Assembly: GCF_000308855.1 (NCBI RefSeq)
Contig: NZ_BAGM01000076.1
Coordinates: forward strand, 1-64,000
Direction of reading: 5' to 3'
DNA from: Nocardia veterana NBRC 100344
GTDB lineage: Bacteria; Actinomycetota; Actinomycetes; Mycobacteriales; Mycobacteriaceae
Length of the DNA stretch: 64,000 bases
Shown: positions 42,986 through 51,671 of the stretch, piece after piece
Layout: every line of letters starts with the position of its first letter
Numbering within the stretch: the first letter of the stretch is position 1
The notes under the pieces: generated by a model
Told to the model about the DNA's origin: nothing
Seen by the model: only the letters and a program-made list of their open reading frames with translations
Database searches by the model: none
Made by a program: the position numbers and the translations under genes

Positions 42986-45454
42986 GTGGCAGCGCGCCAA
43001 CGGGGAATCGCGCCGGGTCCGTCCGACGACTTCGTCGGCCGCCACCGCGAGCTCGACCGCCTCGCGACCCTGTTACTCGGGAAGCGGCGGCTGATCACGG
43101 TGGTCGGGCCCGGTGGTATCGGCAAGACACGGCTGGTCGCCGAGGCCGTCCATCGATTCGGCAGAGCCCGTCAGGAACCGGTCCCGTGGGTGCGCCTGGC
43201 CCGGCTTCCCAAGAGCGCGGACGCAACCGCGGTGGCCGACGAGATCGTGCGCTCGGTCGTCGGGCACGACTTCTCCGGCCGCCCGTCCTGGGAAGCGTTG
43301 ATCGAGACCCTGACCGACAGCTCCGCACCCCGGCCGCTGGTCGTGATCGACAACTGCGAACACGTGCTGGCCGCGGCCGGGGCGGCCGTCACCGAACTCC
43401 TCGACGCGGTACCGACCGTCACCGTGCTGGCGACGAGCCGGGGACGGGTCGGCTGGGTCGACGAGCAGGTTCTGCGTGTCCCGCCGCTCAGCGATCAGCA
43501 GGCAATCGAATTGTTCTGCCGCCGTGCGGAATTGACGAGCACAACGGTCACCGACACCGAGACGGTCCGATCGATCTGCCGGCACCTGAACAACCAGCCG
43601 CTGCACATCCGGCTGGCGGCGGCACGGCTGTTCCGGCAGCCGCTGCGGGCGATCGCGCGCGACCTCACCGGTGAACAGACCGACCGCCGGCTGGCCTGGC
43701 CGGCGGACCCGCACTTCGGCGCCGAGGAACGCCATCAGGCGATCGGGGACGTGATCGCCTGGTCGTTCGACCTCTGCGGGGACAGTGAACGACTGCTGCT
43801 GGAGCGAATGTCGGTATTCGCTCCGGGCGGCGAGCACGGCGGTTCCGACATCGACGTGGTGGATGTCGGGGCCGACCTCGACGCCGTCCGGACGATCTGC
43901 AGCGGCCCGGACGGTACGGGCCTCGAGCTGGCTCCCGACCAGATCGAGGGGTTGCTCGAGCGGTTGGCCGATCAGTCACTGGTGTCCGTGCACCTGTCGG
44001 GCGACCGGGCACACTACTCGCTGCTGGAGAGTATCCGAGTCTTCGCGCGGCAACGCGTGGCAGCGCGAGGCGACGCAGAGCCACGGCGGCTCGCCGCACG
44101 ACATCGTCGCTACTACCGCGACCGCATCCGGTCCGCGCGCAGCGAATGGTTCAGTCATCGGGAGCGCGAGCTGCTGAATTGGGCGAGCGCGTCCTGGGAC
44201 AACCTGTTGCTGGCGGTCGAGGGCAGCATGCGCACCCCCGGCGAGGCGGTGATCGGTCTGGAAATCGTCAGCGGAATGATCGCGCTGCGCGTGCCCTTCT
44301 TCCGGGGCTCGCTGCGCGATGCGCGGTGCTGGGCCGAGCAGACACTGGCGGCCACAGCCGACGACGACCCGGACGCGAGCCGGCTGCGGCTGGCCACCCG
44401 CGCGGCGGTGGCATGGATCTGCCTGTGCCAGGGGCTCCCCGACGATGCGGCGCGGATGCTGCACGAATGTGCCACCCTCTGCCTGACCGACGACGACGCC
44501 CGCAGCGCCTGGCTCGACGACCCGGTGCCGGATCGAGCGGTGCCCGGCACCGTCGAATTCGCCGCGGGGTGCACCCTCATGCTGGTACACGGCGATGTGC
44601 GGGCGTTGGTCGTCCTGGCCCGGGCACGCGAGAAGTTCACCGCGGCAGGCGATTACGGCAATGCCGCGATGAGCGAGTTGTTCGAGGCGCTCACCGCGGC
44701 CTTCCTGGGGAACCGCGACCAGGCGCTCGCCCTCACCCGCCGCCACCTCGACAACACCACCCGCGCGCAGGGCGAGTGGGCCACATCGTGGGCGGAGATC
44801 GCATGGATAATCGCCGAAACCCGATACGGCGACGCCCACCAGGCGATCGCGACCGCACGCGCGACCCTGGCACGACAGATTGCCATGCGGGACGCCTGGG
44901 GTGCGGTCTGGACGGTGCACGCACTCGTCTGGGCGTTGTCGCGGGTGCTGACATCCGGCTCGGGCCGTTCGGCTTCGGCGGCCGACACCGCGAGACTGGT
45001 GGGCGCGGCCGACGCGTTGCGGCGCCGGCTCGGAGTCGAGATCGCTCATCTGCGCCCCTTCTCGGCGGAGACGGCTCGCGCGGTCGAACGACTTCGAAAA
45101 AACCTCGGCACGAACAGGTTCGAATCGCTGCGGCAGGAAGGCGCCGGCTTGCGACCGCCGATGGCCCACGTTGCCCGGCTCGCTCAGGGGGAGGGACCTT
45201 CGACCGACCAGCGCGCGCCGACCGGTGATGCCGAACGGTCGTGGGATCACCTCACCCACGCCGAGCGGGAGGTCGCGGTGTTGGCGGCAGCCGGGTGGAC
45301 CAACGCGGCCATCGCCACGCGGCGGGGCAGTTCCCGCCGCACCGTCGATGCCCAGATCGCCGCCGTTCTGCGCAAACTCACGATCGACTCCCGCGAGGAC
45401 ATCTCCGCCCTGATCCCTCCGGGCAACCGCGACGGCGCCCGCGCGGCGCGCTGA
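42986..45454 (+). CDS. Large AAA/STAND ATPase-LuxR transcriptional regulator
   Basis: 822 residues from GTG 42986, chosen because GGGGGAGG lies five bases upstream; the open frame reaches 42851 without a better start. FVGRHREL is followed by an ATPase: Walker A GPGGIGKT, Walker B LVVIDNCEHV, TSRGRV sensor. A long helical-repeat middle follows, and then a C-terminal LuxR HTH (LTHAEREVAVLAAAGWTNAAIATRRGS). It is the same architecture as the protein at 37033-39309 but clearly diverged. Codon 30 is a TTA (43073-43075), rare in this high-GC DNA. Targets are unknown; neighbours are a small unknown gene (divergent) and a membrane-anchored protein downstream. Confidence 0.9.
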   Translation: MAARQRGIAPGPSDDFVGRHRELDRLATLLLGKRRLITVVGPGGIGKTRLVAEAVHRFGRARQEPVPWVRLARLPKSADATAVADEIVRSVVGHDFSGRPSWEALIETLTDSSAPRPLVVIDNCEHVLAAAGAAVTELLDAVPTVTVLATSRGRVGWVDEQVLRVPPLSDQQAIELFCRRAELTSTTVTDTETVRSICRHLNNQPLHIRLAAARLFRQPLRAIARDLTGEQTDRRLAWPADPHFGAEERHQAIGDVIAWSFDLCGDSERLLLERMSVFAPGGEHGGSDIDVVDVGADLDAVRTICSGPDGTGLELAPDQIEGLLERLADQSLVSVHLSGDRAHYSLLESIRVFARQRVAARGDAEPRRLAARHRRYYRDRIRSARSEWFSHRERELLNWASASWDNLLLAVEGSMRTPGEAVIGLEIVSGMIALRVPFFRGSLRDARCWAEQTLAATADDDPDASRLRLATRAAVAWICLCQGLPDDAARMLHECATLCLTDDDARSAWLDDPVPDRAVPGTVEFAAGCTLMLVHGDVRALVVLARAREKFTAAGDYGNAAMSELFEALTAAFLGNRDQALALTRRHLDNTTRAQGEWATSWAEIAWIIAETRYGDAHQAIATARATLARQIAMRDAWGAVWTVHALVWALSRVLTSGSGRSASAADTARLVGAADALRRRLGVEIAHLRPFSAETARAVERLRKNLGTNRFESLRQEGAGLRPPMAHVARLAQGEGPSTDQRAPTGDAERSWDHLTHAEREVAVLAAAGWTNAAIATRRGSSRRTVDAQIAAVLRKLTIDSREDISALIPPGNRDGARAAR

Positions 45455-45598
45455 TCGCAGCGGTGTCCGCACCTACCTACCTACGTATCTGCAGAACGGT
45501 ACCGATTACGAACGATCCGCATTCGGATACGGTCGCTGACTGCAATACCGGAACCGTCGGCGCGAGACGGACGGCCGCACGCGATCGGGAGGGAAGCG

Positions 45599-47017
45599 AT
45601 CAACCAGCAGTTCGGTGGCAGGTATCAGCCCCAGCCCCCAGGAAGACCACCGGTCGGGCAACCGATGCCCCCGCCACAATGGCAACCGCAACCGCCGCCG
45701 CAATGGCAACCGCAACCGCCGAGGCCGCCGAAATCCAAGGCCGCCCGCATCGTGGTGATCGTCGGTTGCGTGGCCGTGGTGCTCGGTATCGTCGTCGCGT
45801 TCACCGTGCTGCGCCCGATGTTCGGGTCCGACACCGAGACCCGGGCCGGTGCCGTCGGCGACGGAACGACGGTGACCCGCCCCGGCTATCCGACCAATGT
45901 CCCCGCAGTGGCCGATCCCGCACCACTGAGCGAGACTCCGAATCCTGCCCCGAGCTCCTATCAGGGAACGCCGGTCGTGCAGGCGTGCAATCTGCTGACC
46001 ATTGCCGACCTGAACAAATTGGGTATTCGCACCGATCCGAACCCCTTGCCGAATTCGGTCACTTTCGAGCGCACCTACCTGGCGGCCGACGGCGCCGGAC
46101 CACTGCACGCCGGGCAGAGCACCGTACCGTCCGCACCGACGTTCGCGCTCAACAAGTGCACCTACGGACTCGCCGCCCCCAACGGCGCCTCCGGCGAACA
46201 TGTGTCGATCGCAGTGGCGCAGGATTCCTACTACCCGGGCACCAGCGGCATCGAAAAATACCCGGGCGCACAGAAATTCGGCGAGGTGAACGTGTCCTCG
46301 CATCTGCGTGACACCCCGGATCCGAACGACCGGCAAGGTCAGGTCTCGATGTGGACCCACGGTGCGAACGTCGACCTCGATGTCAGCCTGTCACCGGGTG
46401 GGTACGGCCCGAAGATGCACGACATCGTGACCGTCATCGCCGCCAACATGCAGGCCCAGGTCGCCGCCCCCGCCGGTCCCGCCACCATCGCCTACGACCG
46501 GGCGGCGTTTCCGGCCACCGTGGCGCAGCCGTGCCCGCTGCTGACCCAGGACGTGTTCGCCGCCGCATACGGTTCGGCGCTGTCGCCGCTGGTGGTCGAG
46601 CAGCCCGCCACGGCGGTCGGGCAGACGACGTTCGACGCCCGATCCCGTGACAAGAACTATGTCGCGATGAGCTGTTATCGCGGCACGGGCGAGATCGACC
46701 CGGGCGACCGTCAGGCGGTGGAACTGGAGATCAAGAGCTATCTGTCGGAGGAATCGGCGAAGAAGGACATCGCATTCGTCGGCAAGCAACACCACGGGCA
46801 ACCGGCCGACATTCCGCTCAGCGACGAATCCGCTGTGCTCGACGATCCCAGCATGCTCGGCGCGGCCGGCGCCGTGACCGTCCGGAAGGGGCGGTTCATC
46901 CTGGATCTGCGAGCGCACGATCCGCGGCATCGCAACGGGCTGACCGCGGCCGAGGCCCGGACCATCCTGGTCCCCGCGATGCGGCAGGTCGTCCGCAACC
47001 TGGGTGACATGCACTGA
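45599..47017 (+). CDS. Pro-rich membrane-anchored exported protein; possible ATC start
   Basis: The first usual start is ATG 45665 (450 residues), but it has no ribosome site. In frame, 22 codons upstream, GGGAGGG is followed after five bases by ATC and a sequence (NQQFGGRYQPQPPGRPPVG) that continues the Pro/Gln-rich tail seamlessly, so I favour 45599 (472 residues) as the true or ancestral start. Next come a lysine-flanked membrane helix (about residues 50-72, IVVIVGCVAVVLGIVVAFTV) and a large exported part with two similar Cys-containing blocks (QACNLLTIADLNKLG and QPCPLLTQDVFAAAYG). These blocks recall the DUF3558-type actinobacterial envelope proteins, tentatively. Topology: cytoplasmic N-terminus, external C-terminus. 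Function unknown. Confidence 0.8.
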   Translation: MNQQFGGRYQPQPPGRPPVGQPMPPPQWQPQPPPQWQPQPPRPPKSKAARIVVIVGCVAVVLGIVVAFTVLRPMFGSDTETRAGAVGDGTTVTRPGYPTNVPAVADPAPLSETPNPAPSSYQGTPVVQACNLLTIADLNKLGIRTDPNPLPNSVTFERTYLAADGAGPLHAGQSTVPSAPTFALNKCTYGLAAPNGASGEHVSIAVAQDSYYPGTSGIEKYPGAQKFGEVNVSSHLRDTPDPNDRQGQVSMWTHGANVDLDVSLSPGGYGPKMHDIVTVIAANMQAQVAAPAGPATIAYDRAAFPATVAQPCPLLTQDVFAAAYGSALSPLVVEQPATAVGQTTFDARSRDKNYVAMSCYRGTGEIDPGDRQAVELEIKSYLSEESAKKDIAFVGKQHHGQPADIPLSDESAVLDDPSMLGAAGAVTVRKGRFILDLRAHDPRHRNGLTAAEARTILVPAMRQVVRNLGDMH

Positions 47018-47112
47018 CCCACAACGCATTCCAGACACGCGGGCGCCGGCACGGACTCGACGAACTACTGCCCGGTCGGCATTTCATCTCGAAGCCGGAA
47101 AGTAGCGCGCCC

Positions 47113-48705
47113 TCAGTCGAGGGCCGGAGCGCCGACGACGTCCTGCTCGCGACGACGCGTCGCGTGCGCCGTGCGCCGCCGAAGCGCCGCCACCACGGCA
47201 ACGGCCGCGGCGAGCACACATACGACGCGTTCGGGCAGCGGCCCCATCGCCGTCGCGGGCGTGCTCTCGGTGCGCAGCGGGAGCTTCGCCGCCAGCGCCG
47301 CCGGAACGAATTTCGCCGTCTGCTGCCGCACCACGCCGTCGGCGGTGACGATCGCGCTGACCCCGGTGGTCGCCGCGACGACCAGCGCCCGCCCGTGTTC
47401 GACCGCCCGCACCCGCGACATGGCCAGCTGCTGATAGGTCATATCGCTGTCACCGAAGGTGGCGTTGTTGGTGGGCACCGTCAGCACTTGCGCGCCCGCG
47501 CGCAGGGAATCCTCGAAGGCGCGGTCGAACGCGACCTCGTAACAGGTCGCCACGCCGATCGCCACCGCCGGGCCGCCGTCGCTCGGCCGGGCGTGCACGA
47601 CACCGTCGCCGTGACCGGGAACGAAATGGCCGGCGCGGTCGGCGTAGCTGGAGAAGTGGCGGAAGAATCCGCGATAGGGCAGATATTCGCCGAACGGCTG
47701 GACGATCTTCTTGTCGTGTCGCTCCCCCGGGCCGTCGGCATCCCAGACGATGACCGAATTGGTGGTGGTGCGGTCGTCGTTCACCAGAACCGCGCCGACC
47801 AGAATCGGGGCGCGCACGGCGCGCGCGGCCGCGGTGATCTCCGCGTAGGCGTCCGCATTCCGCAAGGGATCGATGTCGGAGGAATTCTCCGGCCAGATCA
47901 CCACATCGGGCTGGGCGGCCGTGCCCGCGGCGACCGCCCGGGCCAACTCCTCGGTGCGGCGGATGTGATTGTCCAGTACGGCGCGACGCTGGGCATTGAA
48001 ATCCAGTCCCAGCCGCGGCACGCTGCCCTGGATAGCGGCGACCGTGATCGACCGGTCTCCGTCGTCCGGGGCGGGCAGCGCGGTCCGGAGGATCACTCCG
48101 GTAACGGGGATGATAGCCACAACCGTTGCGAGAGTGATAATTCCGAGCGCTCGCCGGGGAACGTCCCGGCGGCGCAGACGCAGCGCCAGGGCGGCCAGAA
48201 CGGTGCCGGTCAGCGCGACCGCGAAGCTCACCACCGGGGCGCCGCCGAGCCACGCCAACGGCAGGTACCAGCCGTCGGCCTGTCCGAAAGCCAATCGGCC
48301 CCAAGGGAATCCACCGAACGGAAAACTCGATCGCCCCCATTCGGTGAGGGTCCACATCGTCGCCACCCACAGCGGCCACCCTGGCAGCGCGCTCACCAGC
48401 CGCGCCAGCAGCCCGAACAAGCCGACGTAGATCGCGCAGGCCGCCGACAGCGCCAGCCACGGCACCGGACCGACGTAGATCCCGGTCCACGGCAGCAGCG
48501 GCAGGAAGAACGCCAGGCCCGCGAGCAGGCCGTAACCGAACCCGCCGCGCAGTCGGGTCGCATCGCGCACCACCAGGGTCAGCGCCGCGATGCCGATCGG
48601 TGCGAGATACCAGCAGGTGCTCGGCGGGAAACTCGCGTACAGCAGCAGTCCGGCGACGACAGCGGCCCCGATCCTCCCCCATACCCGCCACGTCACGCCC
48701 AGCAC
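47113..48705 (-). CDS. lnt: Apolipoprotein N-acyltransferase
   Basis: 530 residues, GTG start at 48705. The N-terminal half has about six membrane helices, then a carbon-nitrogen-hydrolase domain (about 225-470), and finally a last helix. The catalytic triad is visible: Glu in VIWPENSS, Lys in KKIVQPFGEYLP, Cys in ATCYEVAF. The enzyme adds the third acyl chain to lipoproteins at the outer face of the membrane. It is the last gene of a minus-strand run fxsA - amidohydrolase - lnt with gaps of 59 and 42 bp. In mycobacteria Lnt is fused or adjacent to the polyprenol-mannose synthase Ppm1, but no such domain or gene follows here before the converging gene at 47017. Confidence 0.95.
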   Translation of the reverse strand: MLGVTWRVWGRIGAAVVAGLLLYASFPPSTCWYLAPIGIAALTLVVRDATRLRGGFGYGLLAGLAFFLPLLPWTGIYVGPVPWLALSAACAIYVGLFGLLARLVSALPGWPLWVATMWTLTEWGRSSFPFGGFPWGRLAFGQADGWYLPLAWLGGAPVVSFAVALTGTVLAALALRLRRRDVPRRALGIITLATVVAIIPVTGVILRTALPAPDDGDRSITVAAIQGSVPRLGLDFNAQRRAVLDNHIRRTEELARAVAAGTAAQPDVVIWPENSSDIDPLRNADAYAEITAAARAVRAPILVGAVLVNDDRTTTNSVIVWDADGPGERHDKKIVQPFGEYLPYRGFFRHFSSYADRAGHFVPGHGDGVVHARPSDGGPAVAIGVATCYEVAFDRAFEDSLRAGAQVLTVPTNNATFGDSDMTYQQLAMSRVRAVEHGRALVVAATTGVSAIVTADGVVRQQTAKFVPAALAAKLPLRTESTPATAMGPLPERVVCVLAAAVAVVAALRRRTAHATRRREQDVVGAPALD

Positions 48706-48747
48706 CGCGTCAGACTACTGGGATCCCGTCCAGGGGCAGGGATCGGG

Positions 48748-50343
48748 TCAGGCCTCGTAGATCGTCCGCCCGGCACGAACCGTGCGCAGGCAGCGCGGCA
48801 GCGCGGCCCCGGCATCGAGCGGCGGGAGTCCGGGCACGCGCGAACGCGGATCGGTCGACCAGCGCTGCACGGTGTCGGCGGCGGCGGCGACCACCAGTTC
48901 CGTTGCGTCCCACACCGCGTAATCGGCGGGAGCGCCGGGAACCAGGGTGCCCGCGATGCCGTCGCGGACCCCGCCGGCCCGCCACGCGCCCCGAGTGGCG
49001 GCGGCGAACGCGGCGCGCGGGGAGATGTGGTGGCCCGGAGTGCGGTGGTTCACGGCCGCGCGCACCGCCGCCCACGGATCCAGTGCCGTCACCGGTGCGT
49101 CGGAACTGATCGCCAACGAGATGCCGGCCGCGGCCATCGCCGCGTACGGATTGGTGGCCGCGGCGCGTTCGACGCCCAGCCGGGTCGCGTACATGCCCTC
49201 GGCGCCACCCCACGCGGCGTCGAATCCCGGTTGCACACTGGCGATCACACCGAATTCGGCAAGTTTGGCGATGTGCTCGGCATCCAGCAGTTCGGCGTGT
49301 TCGATGCGATGTCCGCGGGTGGCGACGGCCGGTGCGCCGAGTTCGGCGACGACCCGGCCGAACCCCTCGATCACCGCATCGATGGCGGCATCGCCGATGG
49401 CGTGGAAGCCGGCCTGAATCCCGGCCTCGGTACAGGCCCGCACGTGCGCGGCGATGGCGTCGGCGTCGAGATAGCCGACACCGGTGGTGTCACGATCGGC
49501 ATAGGGCGCGCGCAGCCACGCGGTGTGCGAGCCGAAGGATCCGTCGACGAACAGGTCACCGGCCAGGCCGTGGACGCCGAGTTCGGCGATCAGGGCGCGC
49601 GCCTGATCCGCGGAGGTCACCGCCTCCCCCCAGTAGGCGAGCACCTGCACGTCGTGCTCGAACTCCAGCAGCTCGCGCACATCGGCACGGCCGGCGATCT
49701 GCGGTCCGGCGCATTCGTGCACCGCCACCACACCGTGGGCGGCGGCGTGATCGAGGGCCGTACGGCGAGCGTGCGCGCGCTGCGCGGCGTCCAGACCGTC
49801 GAGCGCGGCCCGGCGCAGCAGATGGTGAGCCTCGGCCCGTACCGCCTCGCCCGCGATGTAACCCGCGGCGGTGCGCACCGCCGGGACGGCATCGAGCAAC
49901 GCCGTCGACACCACGGCCGAATGAGCGTCGACGCGGGACAGATAGACCGCGCGGCCGGGACCGGCCGCCGCATCGATCTCCTCGGTCGTCGGTGGCCTGC
50001 CCTCCGGCCAGCGGGTCTCGTCCCAGCCGTCGCCGAGCACGATGCCGGGCCGCTCGGCGGCGTGGGCGCGCACCAGCTCCAGGCAGTCCGTCAGGGAGCG
50101 GGCGCCGGACAGATCCAGGCCGGTCAGCTGCAGACCCAGTGCCGTGACGTGGACGTGCGGGTCGACGAAGGCGGGTGCGACGAACGCGCCGTCGAGCTCG
50201 ATGATCTCCGCGTCCGGATGCAGGGCCCGGCCCGGCCCGTCGGCACCGAGCCAGACCACGGTTCCGTCGGTGACCGCCATCGCGGTCGCATCGGGAGAAC
50301 TGGAACTGTAGATTCGGCCGCCGACCAGCAACTGGGTACTCAC
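48748..50343 (-). CDS. Amidohydrolase family protein (YtcJ-like)
   Basis: 531 residues, GTG start at 50343. The metal-binding HVHV motif (FVDPHVHVTALG) lies near residue 62. Later ligands match the amidohydrolase-3 family: HECAGP, FHAIGDAAID, RIEHAELL and SSDAPVTALDPW (Asp). The N- and C-terminal segments (LLVGGRIYS..., PADYAVWD...) form the usual small beta domain. Family members hydrolyse amide, urea or carbamate-like bonds; the substrate is unknown. Its place between fxsA and lnt suggests co-transcription, not a shared pathway. Confidence 0.88.
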   Translation of the reverse strand: MSTQLLVGGRIYSSSSPDATAMAVTDGTVVWLGADGPGRALHPDAEIIELDGAFVAPAFVDPHVHVTALGLQLTGLDLSGARSLTDCLELVRAHAAERPGIVLGDGWDETRWPEGRPPTTEEIDAAAGPGRAVYLSRVDAHSAVVSTALLDAVPAVRTAAGYIAGEAVRAEAHHLLRRAALDGLDAAQRAHARRTALDHAAAHGVVAVHECAGPQIAGRADVRELLEFEHDVQVLAYWGEAVTSADQARALIAELGVHGLAGDLFVDGSFGSHTAWLRAPYADRDTTGVGYLDADAIAAHVRACTEAGIQAGFHAIGDAAIDAVIEGFGRVVAELGAPAVATRGHRIEHAELLDAEHIAKLAEFGVIASVQPGFDAAWGGAEGMYATRLGVERAAATNPYAAMAAAGISLAISSDAPVTALDPWAAVRAAVNHRTPGHHISPRAAFAAATRGAWRAGGVRDGIAGTLVPGAPADYAVWDATELVVAAAADTVQRWSTDPRSRVPGLPPLDAGAALPRCLRTVRAGRTIYEA

Positions 50344-50402
50344 GGGTGACCAGTGTGCCGCACGCGCGACCTCGTCCGGAATTCGCCTGCGGCGGCGACC
50401 GA

Positions 50403-50885
50403 TCAGCGCGGGTCGATCATCCGCCGGGCGGCGCCCTGTCCGTCGTCGTAGTACTGCTCGACCACCACACCGTCGACGACCTCGCCGGATGGCTCGACCA
50501 CCACGCCGCGATATCCGGCGGCCATGGTCAGCCGATCGAGGCGGCGCAACGCCGCAGCCGAAACCAGGGGTCGCAGCAGGGCGCGGGTGGGCAGCAGCAG
50601 AATCAGGCCGAGGACCGAGGTGATCAAGCCGGGAACGAACATCAACAGGGCACCCGTGGCAACCAGCGCGCCGTCGGCCACGGCGGTGCCCGCCGCGATC
50701 TCCCCGCGCCCGGCGCGACGGAACTGCCGGAAAACCTTACGACCCTGCGAACGCACCAGGATCAGCCCGAGTGCGGAGCCGGCGATCAGCAGCAGGATGG
50801 TGGGCACGGCACCGATCAGGTGGCCGACCACCACCAGCGCCGCGATCTCGACGACGAGATAGAGGGCGAACAACAGGGCGGGCAT
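50403..50885 (-). CDS. fxsA: FxsA family membrane protein
   Basis: 160 residues, ATG at 50885 with AAAGGA about seven bases upstream. Three or four hydrophobic segments (residues 3-22, 25-44, 75-105) and the family pattern GLILVRSQGRK, then LLMFVPGLITSVLGLILLLP. FxsA homologues are small cytoplasmic-membrane proteins; the E. coli member affects phage exclusion, and the actinobacterial role is unknown. The gene order fxsA near lnt is also seen in mycobacteria. It starts the minus-strand run that continues into the amidohydrolase and lnt. Confidence 0.9.
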   Translation of the reverse strand: MPALLFALYLVVEIAALVVVGHLIGAVPTILLLIAGSALGLILVRSQGRKVFRQFRRAGRGEIAAGTAVADGALVATGALLMFVPGLITSVLGLILLLPTRALLRPLVSAAALRRLDRLTMAAGYRGVVVEPSGEVVDGVVVEQYYDDGQGAARRMIDPR

Positions 50886-50969
50886 CGGCGATCCTTTCCA
50901 CGATCTACCCTGCCCAACGCGCGAGCCGGCCGATTTTCTCCCGATTCCGGCAGATCGGTCCGAACCGGA

Positions 50970-51629
50970 TCAGGTACCGGGGGTGACCAGGCCGGTCTCG
51001 TAGGCGAGGACCACCGCCTGCACCCGGTCCCGCAGTCCGAGTTTGGTCAGCACCCGGCCGACGTGGGTTTTCACCGTCGCCTCGGACAGATACAGCTCGG
51101 CGGCGATCTCGGCGTTGGATCGTCCGGCCGCGATCTGTTCGAGCACCTCGCGTTCCCGCGCGGTCAGCACATCGAGCACCGCCGGATCCCGCACCCGTGC
51201 CGGATCGGCGGCGATCAGCCGGTTCAGCAGGCGTTTGGTGACCTTCGGCGACACCACGGCATCGCCGGCGGCGACGCTGCGGATCGCGGAGATCAGATCC
51301 TCCGGCGGGGTGTCCTTGAGCAGGAACCCGCTGGCCCCGGCGCGCAGCGCACCCAGGGCGTGTTCGTCCAGGTCGAAGGTGGTCATGACCAGAACCTTGC
51401 TGCCGCAACCCGATTCGAGGATCTGCGCGGTGGCGGTCACGCCGTCCACGACCGGCATCCGGACATCCATCAGGACCACGTCGGGGGCCAGCTCCCCGGC
51501 CAGGCGCACCGCGGTGGCGCCGTTGTCGGCCTCGGCCACCACATCGACGTCCGGGTGTGCACCCAGCACCATCTTGAGCCCGGCACGCATCAATTCCTGA
51601 TCGTCGACGACGAGTACGGTGATCGGCAC
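50970..51629 (-). CDS. NarL/LuxR-type response regulator
   Basis: 219 residues from GTG 51629 (MPITVLVVDDQELMRAG), preferred to the in-frame TTG at 51638 because the product then begins at the usual place and GGAG lies just upstream. The receiver domain shows the acidic pocket VVDDQ, phospho-acceptor Asp in VVLMDVRMP near residue 52, and Lys in FLLKDTPPE. The C-terminal LuxR HTH is LTAREREVLEQIAAGRSNAEIAAEL. It lies 42 bp after the histidine kinase on the same strand; the two form one signalling pair. Target genes are not evident. Confidence 0.94.
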   Translation of the reverse strand: MPITVLVVDDQELMRAGLKMVLGAHPDVDVVAEADNGATAVRLAGELAPDVVLMDVRMPVVDGVTATAQILESGCGSKVLVMTTFDLDEHALGALRAGASGFLLKDTPPEDLISAIRSVAAGDAVVSPKVTKRLLNRLIAADPARVRDPAVLDVLTAREREVLEQIAAGRSNAEIAAELYLSEATVKTHVGRVLTKLGLRDRVQAVVLAYETGLVTPGT

Positions 51630-51671
51630 GCGCTCCAATCTAACCGGGCCGGGCCCGATTCCGGACCGGCG

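Noticed and set aside
45468..45490. Short CTAC-type tandem repeats before the Pro-rich protein gene
   Set aside because: Only three to four tetranucleotide units; too short to suggest phase variation.
47164..50349. 1061-codon plus-strand open frame opposite lnt and the amidohydrolase
   Set aside because: Both minus-strand genes have intact catalytic motifs; the antisense translation is low-complexity.
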